60,954 nucleotides of DNA from an uncultured Clostridia bacterium (lineage in GTDB: Bacteria; Bacillota; Clostridia; Oscillospirales; Acutalibacteraceae), in the NCBI GenBank assembly GCA_946499275.1, contig CAMMRL010000011.1, positions 1 through 60,954 of the forward strand, given 5' to 3'. Shown piece after piece: positions 8,192 through 17,430 of the stretch (its first letter is position 1; each line of letters opens with the position of its first letter). The translations under genes were made by a program, and so were the position numbers. The notes under the pieces were generated by a model. That model made no database searches. It had not been told where the DNA came from and worked only from the letters and a program-made list of their open reading frames with translations.

Positions 8192-9055
8192 ATGGAACAG
8201 ACGTTAGGAAATATCCAGTGGTTTCCAGGGCATATGACCAAAACCAGACGGAAAATGGAAGCGAGCCTGCCGCTGGTGGATATGGTGGTGGAAATCATCG
8301 ACGCCCGTATCCCGGTAAGCAGCCGCAACCCGGATTTGGATACGTTGGTTTCGGGAAAACCGCGCGTCGTTATCCTCAATAAAACCGATATTGCAGACGA
8401 AGCGGCTACCGCCGGCTGGATCCGCACTTTTCAGGGGCAGGGGATTGCCGCTTTAGGGATGGACTGTAAAAGCGGGAAAGGCGTTTCCTCCTTTTCGCCG
8501 TTGATACGGCGGGTATTGGCCGATAAGATCGCCCAATGGAAGGGAAAAGGGATGGTGAACCGCCCGATCCGTATGATGATCGCGGGGATTCCCAACTCGG
8601 GGAAGTCCTCTTTTATCAACCGGCTGTCCCGCGGCGGTAAAGCGAAGGTGGAGGACCGCCCCGGCGTCACCCGGGGCAACCAGTGGTATGTCACCGCCGA
8701 AGGATATCAAATGCTGGACACGCCTGGTGTCCTCTGGCCGAAATTCGAGGATCAGACGGTGGCGCAGCACCTGGCGTATACGGGTGCTATCCGGGACGAG
8801 GTGCTGGACAGCGAAGAACTGGCCTGCGGGTTGCTGGCCATCCTTGCCCCCCGGTATCCGGCACTGCTCCAGGAGCGGTACAAGCTGTCCGGCGATCTTG
8901 AGGAGGATCCCTGGGAACTGCTGCAGCAGATCGGGCGGAAACGGGGGATGCTGGTCTCCGGCGGCGAGGTGAACACCGAACGCGCTTCCATTATGCTGCT
9001 GGATGAATTCCGCGCCGGGAAGATTGGGCGGATTACCCTGGAACAGCAGGTGTAG
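8192..9055 (+). CDS. rbgA: Ribosome biogenesis GTPase RbgA (YlqF)
   Basis: 287 residues with circularly permuted GTPase motifs: G4 NKTD near residue 65 comes before G1 GIPNSGKSS near residue 131, and G3 DTPG follows near residue 178. The N-terminal [14 protein letters not shown] is the family hallmark. RbgA acts late in 50S subunit assembly around uL6 and the insertion of uL16. The C-terminal helical region after residue 210 is the RNA-binding part. It stands in the usual rplS/lepB/rbgA/rnhB/yraN neighbourhood and is probably co-transcribed with the signal peptidases. Confidence 0.96.
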   Translation: MEQTLGNIQWFPGHMTKTRRKMEASLPLVDMVVEIIDARIPVSSRNPDLDTLVSGKPRVVILNKTDIADEAATAGWIRTFQGQGIAALGMDCKSGKGVSSFSPLIRRVLADKIAQWKGKGMVNRPIRMMIAGIPNSGKSSFINRLSRGGKAKVEDRPGVTRGNQWYVTAEGYQMLDTPGVLWPKFEDQTVAQHLAYTGAIRDEVLDSEELACGLLAILAPRYPALLQERYKLSGDLEEDPWELLQQIGRKRGMLVSGGEVNTERASIMLLDEFRAGKIGRITLEQQV

Positions 9056-9089
9056 CCGTCCGGTTTTCGTGAAAGGAAGGAACACATTT

Positions 9090-9725
9090 ATGAAGAACAC
9101 GGCGGGATCGCCTTTTTCCAATTACGATTATGATCGGGCCGTCTATGCAGACGGTTACCAGGCGGTCGGCGGGGTGGACGAAGCGGGACGGGGCCCTTTG
9201 GCCGGTCCGGTCTTTGCTGCCGCCGTTATCCTGGACCCGGAGAAGGAAATCCCCGGTCTCGGCGATTCCAAAAAGCTCAGCGAAAAAAAGCGGGAAGCCC
9301 TGTATGAACAAATCTGCGAGCAGGCGGTTTCCTGGTCGGTGGCCAGCGCTTCGGTGGAGGAGATCGAAACGCTGAATATCCTGCAGGCCACCTTCCTGGC
9401 GATGCGCAGGGCGGTGGAGGGGCTCACCGTTTACCCGGAACTCGTGATGGTGGACGGCAACCAGGCGCCGCCGGGCATCGCCGTCTCGGTCAAAACAATA
9501 GTAAAGGGAGATGCCTTGTCCGCTTCAATTGGGGCTGCCTCCATCCTGGCGAAGGTAAGCCGTGACCGGCTGCTCCGGGAACTGGACAAGGAGTATCCAC
9601 AGTATCAGTTTGCCAAGCACAAAGGGTATGGGACTGCCCTGCATGTGTCGCTGATCCGGGAATACGGGCCGTCGCCCGTTCACCGGATGAGTTTCCTGAA
9701 AAAGATCCTCGCGGACAATCGCTGA
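9090..9725 (+). CDS. rnhB: Ribonuclease HII
   Basis: 211 residues. It cleaves RNA in RNA-DNA hybrids and at single ribonucleotides in [17 protein letters not shown] supplies the first two acidic catalytic residues, MVDGN the third, and [13 protein letters not shown] is the conserved helix; HKGYGT follows. The frame is open from 9003, but ATG 9090 has AAGGAAGG 9 bases upstream and gives the normal length. The gene sits between rbgA and yraN, an order widely conserved in Firmicutes. Confidence 0.96.
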   Translation: MKNTAGSPFSNYDYDRAVYADGYQAVGGVDEAGRGPLAGPVFAAAVILDPEKEIPGLGDSKKLSEKKREALYEQICEQAVSWSVASASVEEIETLNILQATFLAMRRAVEGLTVYPELVMVDGNQAPPGIAVSVKTIVKGDALSASIGAASILAKVSRDRLLRELDKEYPQYQFAKHKGYGTALHVSLIREYGPSPVHRMSFLKKILADNR

Positions 9726-9765
9726 TATTCCCGCTGACGGGATTTACCGAAGGAGGGAGAGGACA

Positions 9766-10152
9766 ATGGCTGGGGTATCCAAGGGCGCGGCAGGCGAAGT
9801 GCTGGCAGCGCGTTTCCTGCGGGAAAAGGGATATGAAATCTGGGCGGGCAATTACTCCTGCCGGTTTGGGGAAATCGACATCATTGCCGCCAAAGAGCCG
9901 TACCTCGCTTTTGTGGAAGTAAAGACGCGGAGCGAAGACGGCCTTTACGCCCCTGCCGAAGCGGTAACGCCCGCCAAACAGAAGCGCATCATCAAAACCG
10001 CCCTGCTGTTTCTGCAGCAATACGCGGTTTCCCTCCAGCCGCGTTTCGACGTAATCGAAATCACCACCCGGAAGGGGCGTCCGATGGAGGCGGTGGAAAT
10101 CGACCATATTCAAGGGGCCTTCGAAGCGGAGGATCTGCACGCCGCCTTTTAA
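9766..10152 (+). CDS. YraN/UPF0102 family nuclease-fold protein
   Basis: 128 residues. It shows the endonuclease-like core of the family: GEVLAARFLREKGYEI, then RFGEIDIIA (Asp) and FVEVKTR (the ExK pair), with AVTPAKQKRI downstream. Members resemble archaeal Holliday-junction resolvases in fold, but their role is not defined. It follows rnhB, as in many genomes, and ends in an intrinsic terminator that marks the end of this operon. Confidence 0.93.
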   Translation: MAGVSKGAAGEVLAARFLREKGYEIWAGNYSCRFGEIDIIAAKEPYLAFVEVKTRSEDGLYAPAEAVTPAKQKRIIKTALLFLQQYAVSLQPRFDVIEITTRKGRPMEAVEIDHIQGAFEAEDLHAAF

Positions 10153-10188
10153 CGCGGATGGACGAAGCTGTCTCCATCTGCGTTTTTC
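10152..10188 (+). terminator. Intrinsic terminator after yraN
   Basis: An 11-bp stem (10152-10162 with 10173-10183, one G-T pair) followed by a T-run. The stem starts within the yraN stop codon. Confidence 0.88.
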
Positions 10189-10286
10189 TTTGCATTCGCC
10201 CGCCCGGATGGGGATTTCCGCATAATTTCCATTGCTTTCCCGTATATTGCTTTCGGAGCGATTCCGCTTTGAAAGGGGAGACACCG

Positions 10287-11207
10287 ATGCGGTTATTTGA
10301 TCTGCATTGCGACACGTTGTATGAATGTTATACCAGAAAGCAGAACCTACTGAAAAACACATTGCAGCTCGACCTTATGCGGGGAATGCGGTATCGGGAT
10401 GGGTGGGCGCAGGCGTTCGCCGTCTGGATGCCGGATACGCTGCGCGGCAAGGCCGCTTATGAACAATGTAAGGCAATCCTGCGCTTTGCGGAGGAGCAGG
10501 CGGAACTTTATCCTGAACAGATGCTGCTGGTAAAAACACCGCAGGATATCGACTGTGCAATAACATCCAAGCGCTGTGCGGCGATTTTGACGATCGAGGG
10601 AGGTTCCGCGCTGGCGGGAAGTTTAGAAACGTTGGAAGAATTTGCTGGTTTTGGCGTAAAGGCGATCACCATTACTTGGAATGGAGAAAACGAATTGGGC
10701 TGCGGCTCCGGTTCCGGCAAAGCGGCAGGTCTCACTCCATTCGGAAAGAAAGCGGTGCGCCGGATGGGGGAACTAGGAATCCTGCCCGACGTTTCCCATT
10801 TGAACGAACAGGGCTTCTGGGATGTGCTGGACAACATAGACGGCCCGGTTATCGCCAGCCATTCGCTGTCGGCGGCGGTAAACCCGCATCCGCGCAACTT
10901 AACCGACGAACAATTCCGGGCGCTGGTTCAGCGAAAAGGCATCGTCGGGCTGAACCTTTGCGGCGATCACCTGGGAAAGCAGAGCTTCGAACAGCTCGAA
11001 CGGCATCTGGATCACTACCTATCGCTGGATGGGGAGCGGACGGTTGCTTTCGGATGCGACTTAGACGGCACCGATCTGCCCCCGGAATGGGAGGGGATGG
11101 CGGTGATTGAACGGATTTATGACGCGTTACAGCGCAAAAATTACGAGGAACGTTTGCTGGATCGGCTATTTTTCGGCAATTGTTACGATTTTTTTATGGC
11201 GCTTTGA
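10287..11207 (+). CDS. Membrane dipeptidase family protein (M19)
   Basis: 306 residues of the renal-dipeptidase (M19) amidohydrolase family. FDLHCDTLYE near residue 4 holds the HxD metal ligands, TIEGG the bridging Glu, LPDVSHLNEQGFWD and ASHSLSAAVNPHPRNL the two further His, and FGCDLDGTD the C-terminal Asp. It should hydrolyse dipeptides, possibly those with a D-residue at the C-terminus. Despite the family name, no signal peptide or anchor is visible, so it is probably cytoplasmic. ATG 10287 has AAAGGGGAG 6 bases upstream; the open frame back to 10158 includes the terminator and is not coding. Confidence 0.9.
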   Translation: MRLFDLHCDTLYECYTRKQNLLKNTLQLDLMRGMRYRDGWAQAFAVWMPDTLRGKAAYEQCKAILRFAEEQAELYPEQMLLVKTPQDIDCAITSKRCAAILTIEGGSALAGSLETLEEFAGFGVKAITITWNGENELGCGSGSGKAAGLTPFGKKAVRRMGELGILPDVSHLNEQGFWDVLDNIDGPVIASHSLSAAVNPHPRNLTDEQFRALVQRKGIVGLNLCGDHLGKQSFEQLERHLDHYLSLDGERTVAFGCDLDGTDLPPEWEGMAVIERIYDALQRKNYEERLLDRLFFGNCYDFFMAL

Positions 11208-11231
11208 CAAGGGTTGCGCTTATCGTTTAAT
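11204..11231 (+). promoter_or_regulatory. Promoter for thrC
   Basis: Perfect TTGACA (11204-11209) overlapping the stop of the dipeptidase gene, 16-bp spacer, TTTAAT (11226-11231). The resulting leader of about 100 bases is GC-rich, with GTCCC (11304-11308) able to pair with GGGAC (11319-11323). Confidence 0.72.
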
Positions 11232-11338
11232 ATAGGAAACAGAAAACTATACCGATTCGGGAGGGAAACCGGCTCCGGACACCCTTTCAACCGGCTAACG
11301 GCCGTCCCCGGGGGGGGCGGGACAGGAGTGAATCAATC

Positions 11339-12838
11339 ATGAGGTATAACAGTACGAGAGACACCGGCGTTTCGGTTTCCGCTGCGCAGGCGATTACGCA
11401 GGGGATTTCCAAAGAAGGGGGACTGTTCGTTCCGGAAGCCATCCCCTCCTTTTCCAAAGAGGAGATCCTCGCGCTTGTCGATAAGCCGTATGTTGAGCGG
11501 GCGGCGGCGGTCCTGTCGAAATATCTGACCGATTTTACCGCGGAGGAAGTGAAGGAATGCGCTTCCCTGGCGTATACGCAGGAACGGTTCCGTTCCCCAT
11601 CCATCGCGCCTTTGCACACGCTGGAAGACGGGGTAGAAATTCTGGAACTCTGGCATGGGCCGACCTGCGCTTTTAAAGATATGGCGCTGCAGATCCTGCC
11701 CCATCTGATGCGGGTTTCCGCAGGCAAAACGGCGGACGGCAAAACGATCATCATCCTGGTCGCCACTTCCGGCGACACCGGGAAAGCGGCGCTGGAAGGC
11801 TTCCGCGACGCGGCCAATACCCGCATCCTGGTTTTTTATCCGGAGGACGGGGTCAGCCCGATGCAGAAGCTGCAGATGACGACCCAGGAAGGGGAAAACG
11901 TGGCGGTCTGCGCCATCCGCGGGAATTTTGACGACGCGCAGTCCGGCGTCAAGGCAATTTTCACCGATCCGGCGATCGCCGCGAAGCTCGAGCGCAACGG
12001 CATGATGTTCTCCAGCGCCAACTCCATCAACTGGGGGCGGCTGGTGCCGCAGATTATCTATTACGTTTCCTCCTATTGCGAGATGCTGAAAAAAGGCGCC
12101 CTTTCTATGGGCGATCCCATCAACGTTGTGGTGCCAACCGGCAACTTCGGCAATATTCTCGCCGCGTATTACGCGCGGGAGATGGGGCTGCCGATCGCTA
12201 AGCTGATCTGTGCTTCCAACGAAAACCGGGTGCTGACCGACTTCATTGAAACCGGTGTTTACGACCGGAACCGCGAGTTTCACACCACGACTTCGCCCTC
12301 GATGGATATCCTGATCTCCTCAAACCTGGAACGGCTGCTGTACGACCTTTCCGGACGGGACGACCAGGCGGTCTGCCGGATGATGGACAACTTGAAAACG
12401 GATGGAAAATATACCGTACCTGCCGAAATGCATCAAAAGATCCGCGCCCTTTTTGCGGCGGGGAGCTGCGACGACCGCCGGACGGCCGAGACGATCCGGG
12501 ACATCTTCCAAAAGCACGGCTATCTGCTGGACACCCACACAGCGGTGGCTGTGGCGGTATACGAAGACTACCGCCGCAGCACCGGCGATACAACGCCTAC
12601 GGTCATCGCTTCCACGGCGAATCCGTATAAGTTTTCCGACGCAGTGCTCACAGCGGTCAGCGGGCCGTCCGGCGCCGGCGAATTTGAAAAGGTGGATCTG
12701 CTGTACAAAGCGACCGGATGCGAGGTGCCGGCCCCGCTGGCTTCGCTGCGCGGCAAGACGCCCCGTTTCACCGGCGTATGTAACCGCGCGGATATGGAAC
12801 AGACGGTATACGACCTGCTCCATATCGACGCGGAATGA
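11339..12838 (+). CDS. thrC: Threonine synthase
   Basis: 499 residues, the long form of the enzyme. It converts O-phosphohomoserine to threonine with PLP. TRDTGVSVSAAQAITQGIS is the typical opening, WHGPTCAFKDMA carries the PLP lysine near residue 113, VATSGDTGKAAL is the phosphate-binding loop, and VPTGNFGNILAAYYA the second PLP region. AGGAG at 11324-11328 serves ATG 11339. No thrA or thrB lies beside it, so the pathway is dispersed. No T-box is seen in the leader. Confidence 0.97.
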   Translation: MRYNSTRDTGVSVSAAQAITQGISKEGGLFVPEAIPSFSKEEILALVDKPYVERAAAVLSKYLTDFTAEEVKECASLAYTQERFRSPSIAPLHTLEDGVEILELWHGPTCAFKDMALQILPHLMRVSAGKTADGKTIIILVATSGDTGKAALEGFRDAANTRILVFYPEDGVSPMQKLQMTTQEGENVAVCAIRGNFDDAQSGVKAIFTDPAIAAKLERNGMMFSSANSINWGRLVPQIIYYVSSYCEMLKKGALSMGDPINVVVPTGNFGNILAAYYAREMGLPIAKLICASNENRVLTDFIETGVYDRNREFHTTTSPSMDILISSNLERLLYDLSGRDDQAVCRMMDNLKTDGKYTVPAEMHQKIRALFAAGSCDDRRTAETIRDIFQKHGYLLDTHTAVAVAVYEDYRRSTGDTTPTVIASTANPYKFSDAVLTAVSGPSGAGEFEKVDLLYKATGCEVPAPLASLRGKTPRFTGVCNRADMEQTVYDLLHIDAE

Positions 12839-12844
12839 AAGGGG

Positions 12845-13027
12845 TTACTTGCCGCTTGGCTTAAAGCTGGCGCACGCGGTGTCGTTGCTGCTGATCGCAT
12901 GGGCGGGACCCACGTGGATTTTGTTTGCCGCACAGGCGTTTTTGCCGTCGTGATACGTGCAGTTTTTGACATCGCAGTACACAATCGGGCTGGGGCATTC
13001 GGTTTTTTCATCTTTGAACAGCTCCAT
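12845..13027 (-). CDS. DUF1540 small Cys-rich protein
   Basis: 60 residues with the pattern of DUF1540: a Cys at residue 12, CDVKNC, a later Cys, then IHVGPAHA and a final DTACASFKP. The spaced cysteines suggest metal binding. ATG 13027 is chosen because AAAGGAG lies 8 bases upstream; two earlier in-frame ATGs at 13033 and 13060 are too close to, or upstream of, that site. DUF1540 proteins are small and common in spore-forming clostridia, and their role is unknown. It lies convergent to thrC and divergent from the metallophosphoesterase gene. Confidence 0.85.
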   Translation of the reverse strand: MELFKDEKTECPSPIVYCDVKNCTYHDGKNACAANKIHVGPAHAISSNDTACASFKPSGK

Positions 13028-13113
13028 GGCCATCGCTCCTTTCTCCGTTAGCGTTGCCATTATTTTTGCAAACTTTCATATTTCCACGAAATTATTTGGA
13101 AAAGGGGCCGTTT

Positions 13114-13800
13114 ATGTCGCTGTTTGCTATCGCGGATACGCACCTTTCCCTGGGAACGGATAAACCGATGGATGTGTTCCAGGGCTGGGACAACTATATG
13201 GAACGCCTGGAAAAGAACTGGCGTGCCCTGGTATCGCCGGAGGATACAGTGGTGATCGCCGGGGACGTGTCCTGGGCGATGGGGTTGCCGCAGACAGAAA
13301 CGGATTTCTCCTTTCTGCATTCGCTCCCGGGGACAAAGCTCCTGTTCAAAGGAAACCACGATTATTGGTGGACAACCCGCCGGAAAATGGACGATTATCT
13401 GGCGGAAAAGGGGTTCCATACCCTCCGGATTGTGCATAACAGCGCCGAAATCGTAGGCGATTACGCCGTATGCGGTACCCGCGGCTGGTTTTACGACGCG
13501 GAGGAAGACGCCGACCGCAAGGTATTGTTCCGTGAGGTGGGACGGCTGAAGCTGTCGATTGACGCCGCCCAAAAAACAGGCAAGGAACCGGTGGTTTTCC
13601 TGCATTATCCGCCGGTTATGGGGGATGCGGAATGCCCGGAGATCATGGATGTGTTGCGGGAGCGGGGGATCCGCCGCTGCTATTACGGTCATATCCATGG
13701 CCCGGCCGCCCGAAAAACCCCGGTACGGACGGTGGACGGGATCACCCTGCAACTGGTATCCTGCGATGCGGTCGGGTTTATGCCGGTTTTGGTCCGCTAA
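13114..13800 (+). CDS. Calcineurin-like metallophosphoesterase
   Basis: 228 residues with the full set of metal-site motifs: IADTHLS (DxH), AGDVSWAM (GDxxW), FKGNHDYWW (GNHD), FLHYPP and YGHIHGP (GHxH). This is the small stand-alone YkuE/YfcE-like class, with no signal peptide. The substrate cannot be told from sequence. MSLFAIADTHLS at 13114 has AAAAGGGG 7 bases upstream; the frame extends back to 13054 without a ribosome binding site. Confidence 0.9.
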   Translation: MSLFAIADTHLSLGTDKPMDVFQGWDNYMERLEKNWRALVSPEDTVVIAGDVSWAMGLPQTETDFSFLHSLPGTKLLFKGNHDYWWTTRRKMDDYLAEKGFHTLRIVHNSAEIVGDYAVCGTRGWFYDAEEDADRKVLFREVGRLKLSIDAAQKTGKEPVVFLHYPPVMGDAECPEIMDVLRERGIRRCYYGHIHGPAARKTPVRTVDGITLQLVSCDAVGFMPVLVR

Positions 13801-13875
13801 AAGGCGGTCTTCCGTAAAAAGTCCATTTTTCCGCAAGGAATTTTTGAAAAAACGATAGCGTATTTCTGCCGCATA

Positions 13876-13884
13876 TGCTATAAT
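13876..13884 (+). promoter_or_regulatory. Extended -10 promoter for tig
   Basis: TGC followed by a perfect TATAAT (13879-13884), about 40 bases before the ATG. No clear -35 at standard spacing. Confidence 0.65.
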
Positions 13885-13923
13885 TACACGTATTGCGTTA
13901 TCGTATAAACAGGAGGAAGTAAA

Positions 13924-15210
13924 ATGAGTCTGAAATCAACCAACAAAGTCGATACCAACCGTGTGGAACTCGAGGTAGCCGTGAGCCCGGAGGAGTTTGA
14001 AGCGGCTGTCAGCAAAGCGTATAAAAAGAACATCAAGAGAATGAACGTCCCGGGCTTCCGTAAAGGCAAGGCCCCCCGCCATCTGGTGGAAAAAATGTAC
14101 GGCACCGGCGTGTTTTATGAGGATGCTGTCAACGATCTGTACCCGAAGGCCCTAGACGCGGCGATCAGTGAATCCGGCTACGAGTATGTGGAAGATAAGA
14201 TCGATCTGGACGTTGTGACGGTTGGCAAGGACGAAGGGCTGGTTTTTAAAGCGGTCATCACCGTTAAACCGGAAGTAGAAGTCGGCGAGTACAAGGGCCT
14301 GAAGGCGGACAAAAAGGTGACGGAAGTGACCGAAGAAGACGTAGACGCCGAAGTGAAAAAGCTGCAGGACCGCAATTCCCGCCTGGTGGCGGTAGAGGGC
14401 CGCGCGGCGGAAAACGGCGATACCGTGACCTTTGACTTCGAAGGCTTTGTGGACGGCCAGCCGTTCGATGGCGGCAAAGCGGAAAACTATACTTTGACAC
14501 TGGGTTCAGGGCAGTTTATTCCCGGATTTGAAGATCAGATCGTGGGTAAGAACACCGACGACGAATTTGAAGTAAACGTGACTTTCCCGGAAGATTATCA
14601 GGCGAAGGAACTGGCGGGCAAACCGGCGGTCTTCCAGTGTAAGCTGCATGAGATCAAGACCCGTGAACTGCCAGAAGTCAACGACGAATTCGCCAAGGAC
14701 GTCAGCGAGTTCGACACGCTGGATGAACTGAAAGCGGATCTGAAGGCAAAGCTGCAGCATCATCGTGAACATGAAGCAGAAGACGCTTTTGAGTCGCAGC
14801 TTCTCGAGCAGCTCGTCGAAGGGCTGAAGGCGGAAATCCCAGAAGCGATGTTTGAACGCCGGGTAGACGAGAGCGTGCGCGAATTCGAGTATCGCCTGCA
14901 GTCTCAGGGGCTGAACCTGGAGATGTATTTGCAGTATACCGGCATGGATATGGACGGCTTCCGCAAGGGCTTCCGCGAACAGGCGGAAAAGCAGGTGAAA
15001 ATCCGTCTGGCGCTGGAAAAGATCGCGTCCCTGGAAAACATTGCACCGACGGAAGAAGAACTGGAAGCGGAATATGCCAAAATGGCGGAACAGTACAAGA
15101 TGGATGTGGAAAAGGTCAAGGCGTTTGTGCCGGCGAAGGATCTAGCCAAAGATCTGGCGGTCGGCAAGGCGATGGATTTGGTAAAGGAAACCGCACAGGT
15201 CAATGCGTAA
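13924..15210 (+). CDS. tig: Trigger factor
   Basis: 428 residues, full length. The N-terminal ribosome-binding domain holds VPGFRKGKAPRHLVE (the loop that docks on uL23), the FKBP-type prolyl isomerase domain follows at about 150-240 (DTVTFDFEGFVDGQPFDGG, FIPGFEDQIVG), and the long acidic helical C-domain forms the chaperone arms. It binds nascent chains at the tunnel exit. AGGAGG precedes the ATG closely. It leads the tig-clpP-clpX-lon-engB cluster, a conserved protein-quality-control group in Firmicutes. Confidence 0.98.
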   Translation: MSLKSTNKVDTNRVELEVAVSPEEFEAAVSKAYKKNIKRMNVPGFRKGKAPRHLVEKMYGTGVFYEDAVNDLYPKALDAAISESGYEYVEDKIDLDVVTVGKDEGLVFKAVITVKPEVEVGEYKGLKADKKVTEVTEEDVDAEVKKLQDRNSRLVAVEGRAAENGDTVTFDFEGFVDGQPFDGGKAENYTLTLGSGQFIPGFEDQIVGKNTDDEFEVNVTFPEDYQAKELAGKPAVFQCKLHEIKTRELPEVNDEFAKDVSEFDTLDELKADLKAKLQHHREHEAEDAFESQLLEQLVEGLKAEIPEAMFERRVDESVREFEYRLQSQGLNLEMYLQYTGMDMDGFRKGFREQAEKQVKIRLALEKIASLENIAPTEEELEAEYAKMAEQYKMDVEKVKAFVPAKDLAKDLAVGKAMDLVKETAQVNA

Positions 15211-15339
15211 TCGCCTTTTCTGGGGAGGAACACGAAATTTTCCTGTGAAATTGTGCTTATTTCCGTTAAAAAGGCATTTTACGTCAATACTACATTGTCT
15301 TACTTTGGCGGACAATTCATATTGGAAAGGTTGAGTGCT

Positions 15340-15930
15340 ATGAGCAATTTAGTCCCCTATGTAGTGGAACAAACCAGCCGCGGAGAACGCAGCTACGATA
15401 TTTTTTCCCGTTTGCTGAATGACCGGATTATTATGCTGACCGATGAAATCAATGATGCAACCGCCTCCCTGGTGGTAGCGCAACTGATTTATTTGGAAGG
15501 ACAGGATCCGGATAAGGACATCGATTTGTATATCAACAGCCCCGGCGGGTCAATTACCTCCGGCATGGCGATTTACGACACCATGCAGTTTATCCGCTGC
15601 GACGTGTCCACCATTTGCATCGGTATGGCCGCCAGCATGGCGTCCTTCCTGCTGGCAGCGGGCGCGAAGGGCAAGCGCAAGGCGCTGCCCAACAGCGAGG
15701 TAATGATCCATCAGCCTCTTGGAGGCACGCAGGGGCAGGCGAGCGATATCAAAATCCACGCCGACCATATCCTGTACATCCGCGGGCGGATGAACCGGAT
15801 GCTTGCGGAAATGACCGGGCAGCCGCTGGAGCGGATCGAACGCGATACGGACCGCGACAACTTTATGAGTGCGGAAGCGGCGAAAGAGTACGGCCTGATT
15901 GACCAGGTGATCGCAAAGCGCGAAGGCTGA
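15340..15930 (+). CDS. clpP: ATP-dependent Clp protease proteolytic subunit
   Basis: 196 residues. The catalytic triad is visible: Ser about residue 99 in GMAASMAS, His about residue 124 in MIHQPLGG, and Asp near 171-173 in RDTDRDNFM. ClpP forms the 14-subunit chamber that ClpX, encoded next, feeds with unfolded substrates. ATG 15340 ([12 protein letters not shown]) has AAAGG 9 bases upstream; the frame extends back to 15253 but with no support. The 129 bases after tig show no clear terminator, and no CtsR-like repeat was found. Confidence 0.98.
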   Translation: MSNLVPYVVEQTSRGERSYDIFSRLLNDRIIMLTDEINDATASLVVAQLIYLEGQDPDKDIDLYINSPGGSITSGMAIYDTMQFIRCDVSTICIGMAASMASFLLAAGAKGKRKALPNSEVMIHQPLGGTQGQASDIKIHADHILYIRGRMNRMLAEMTGQPLERIERDTDRDNFMSAEAAKEYGLIDQVIAKREG

Positions 15931-15988
15931 CCAATACTGTAATCCATGCCAGTTTATTTTAGGATCGATAGTACAAGGAGCGTAAACA

Positions 15989-17296
15989 ATGCCAAAAAAC
16001 GAGGACAACCGCACGGTCAGCTGCTCGTTCTGCGGGAAAACGCAGGATGAGGTGCAGCGTTTGATCGCCGGGCAGGGCGTTTATATTTGCAACGAATGTG
16101 TCGAGCTTTGCCAATCCATTTTGGAAGAAGGCGGCAATGTATCCCGCAAACGCTCCGCTTCCGCCGGCATTCCGCCGGTGCTGCCTACTCCTAAGGAGAT
16201 TAAGGCTGGGTTAGATGAATATGTTATCGGCCAGGACGAGGCAAAGGTCGCCCTAGCGGTTGCGGTATACAATCATTACAAACGTATTTATTATGGATAT
16301 ACTTTTGATGTGGAACTGGGTAAGAGCAACGTGCTTTTGCTTGGCCCTACCGGCGTTGGCAAAACGGCGCTGGCGCAAACTCTGGCCCGTTTGCTGGACG
16401 TGCCGTTTGCCATCACCGACGCCACCACGCTGACCGAAGCCGGCTATGTGGGCGAAGACGTGGAGAACATCCTGCTCCGTCTGATCCAAGCGGCGGACTT
16501 TGACATCGAAAAAGCGGAGCGGGGGATCATCTATATCGATGAAATTGATAAGATCGCTCGGCGCAGCGAAAATCCGTCCATTACGCGGGACGTCAGCGGC
16601 GAGGGCGTACAGCAGGCGCTGCTGAAAATCCTGGAGGGTACCGTTTCGAATGTGCCGCCTTCCGGCGGCCGGAAGCATCCCCAGCAGGAATTCATTCAGA
16701 TCGATACCTCCAATATCCTGTTTATCTGCGGCGGGGCATTCGATGGGATTGAAAGAACCATTGAAAGCCGCATTGCCACTGGTTCTCTTGGCTTCGGCAA
16801 CGAGGTACGCTCCAAGAAGGATGTGGAACGGAGCAAACTGCTCCGTCAGCTTGTGCCGCAGGATTTGATCAAATTCGGGCTAATCCCGGAATTGGTTGGA
16901 CGGCTGCCGGTGATAACCACCTTAGATCCGTTGGATGAGGATGCCCTGGTTAAAATTCTGTCGGAACCGAAAAACGCGATCCTCAAGCAGTATATGCAGC
17001 TCTTTACATTGGATAATGTATCGCTTGAATTCACGCCAGAGGCGCTGAAGGCTGTCGCGAAGAAGACAATGGAACTCAATACAGGCGCTCGCGGTCTCCG
17101 CTCCATCATGGAAGGACTGCTTACCAACCTGATGTTCGAGGTTCCTTCCGACTGCACTATCGCCAAGGTGATCATCCACGAGGATTATGTGGAGGGCAAA
17201 GGGAAACCGGAACTTGTGATTGATCCAGACCGCAAGCCGGTGAAGCCGAAACTTCCATCCAAAGCACGTTCCGCCAAGCGTCAGGTTACTGCATAG
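15989..17296 (+). CDS. clpX: ATP-dependent Clp protease ATP-binding subunit ClpX
   Basis: 435 residues. The N-terminal zinc-binding domain has four Cys at about 12, 15, 34 and 37 (CSFC, CNEC). The AAA+ core shows Walker A GPTGVGKT near residue 118 and Walker [11 protein letters not shown] near 180, and the IGF-type ClpP-docking loop region is present (FGFGNEV-type context near 270). It unfolds tagged proteins and passes them to ClpP, encoded 58 bases upstream. A strong terminator separates it from lon. Confidence 0.98.
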   Translation: MPKNEDNRTVSCSFCGKTQDEVQRLIAGQGVYICNECVELCQSILEEGGNVSRKRSASAGIPPVLPTPKEIKAGLDEYVIGQDEAKVALAVAVYNHYKRIYYGYTFDVELGKSNVLLLGPTGVGKTALAQTLARLLDVPFAITDATTLTEAGYVGEDVENILLRLIQAADFDIEKAERGIIYIDEIDKIARRSENPSITRDVSGEGVQQALLKILEGTVSNVPPSGGRKHPQQEFIQIDTSNILFICGGAFDGIERTIESRIATGSLGFGNEVRSKKDVERSKLLRQLVPQDLIKFGLIPELVGRLPVITTLDPLDEDALVKILSEPKNAILKQYMQLFTLDNVSLEFTPEALKAVAKKTMELNTGARGLRSIMEGLLTNLMFEVPSDCTIAKVIIHEDYVEGKGKPELVIDPDRKPVKPKLPSKARSAKRQVTA

Positions 17297-17339
17297 ATCC
17301 GAAGCAAAAAAACAAGGCAACCCGAAATAACGCTAATGA

Positions 17340-17400
17340 CAAAGGGGTCAGATGTCGAAATGCCAGATCGGCATTTGTCGTCCTACCCCTTTGTTTTCTT
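17340..17400 (+). terminator. Intrinsic terminator between clpX and lon
   Basis: Outer 9-bp stem (17340-17348 with 17385-17393) and inner 7-bp stem (17358-17364 with 17370-17376), followed by TTTTCTT. The T-tract ends about 30 bases before lon, so it may also attenuate lon. Confidence 0.8.
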
Positions 17401-17430
17401 ATAGAAAGGAAAGGTAAAAGGTAACAACTT

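Noticed and set aside
15211-15339. CtsR or CIRCE operator before clpP
   Set aside because: No tandem GGTCAAA-type heptads and no CIRCE inverted repeat were found in the gap.
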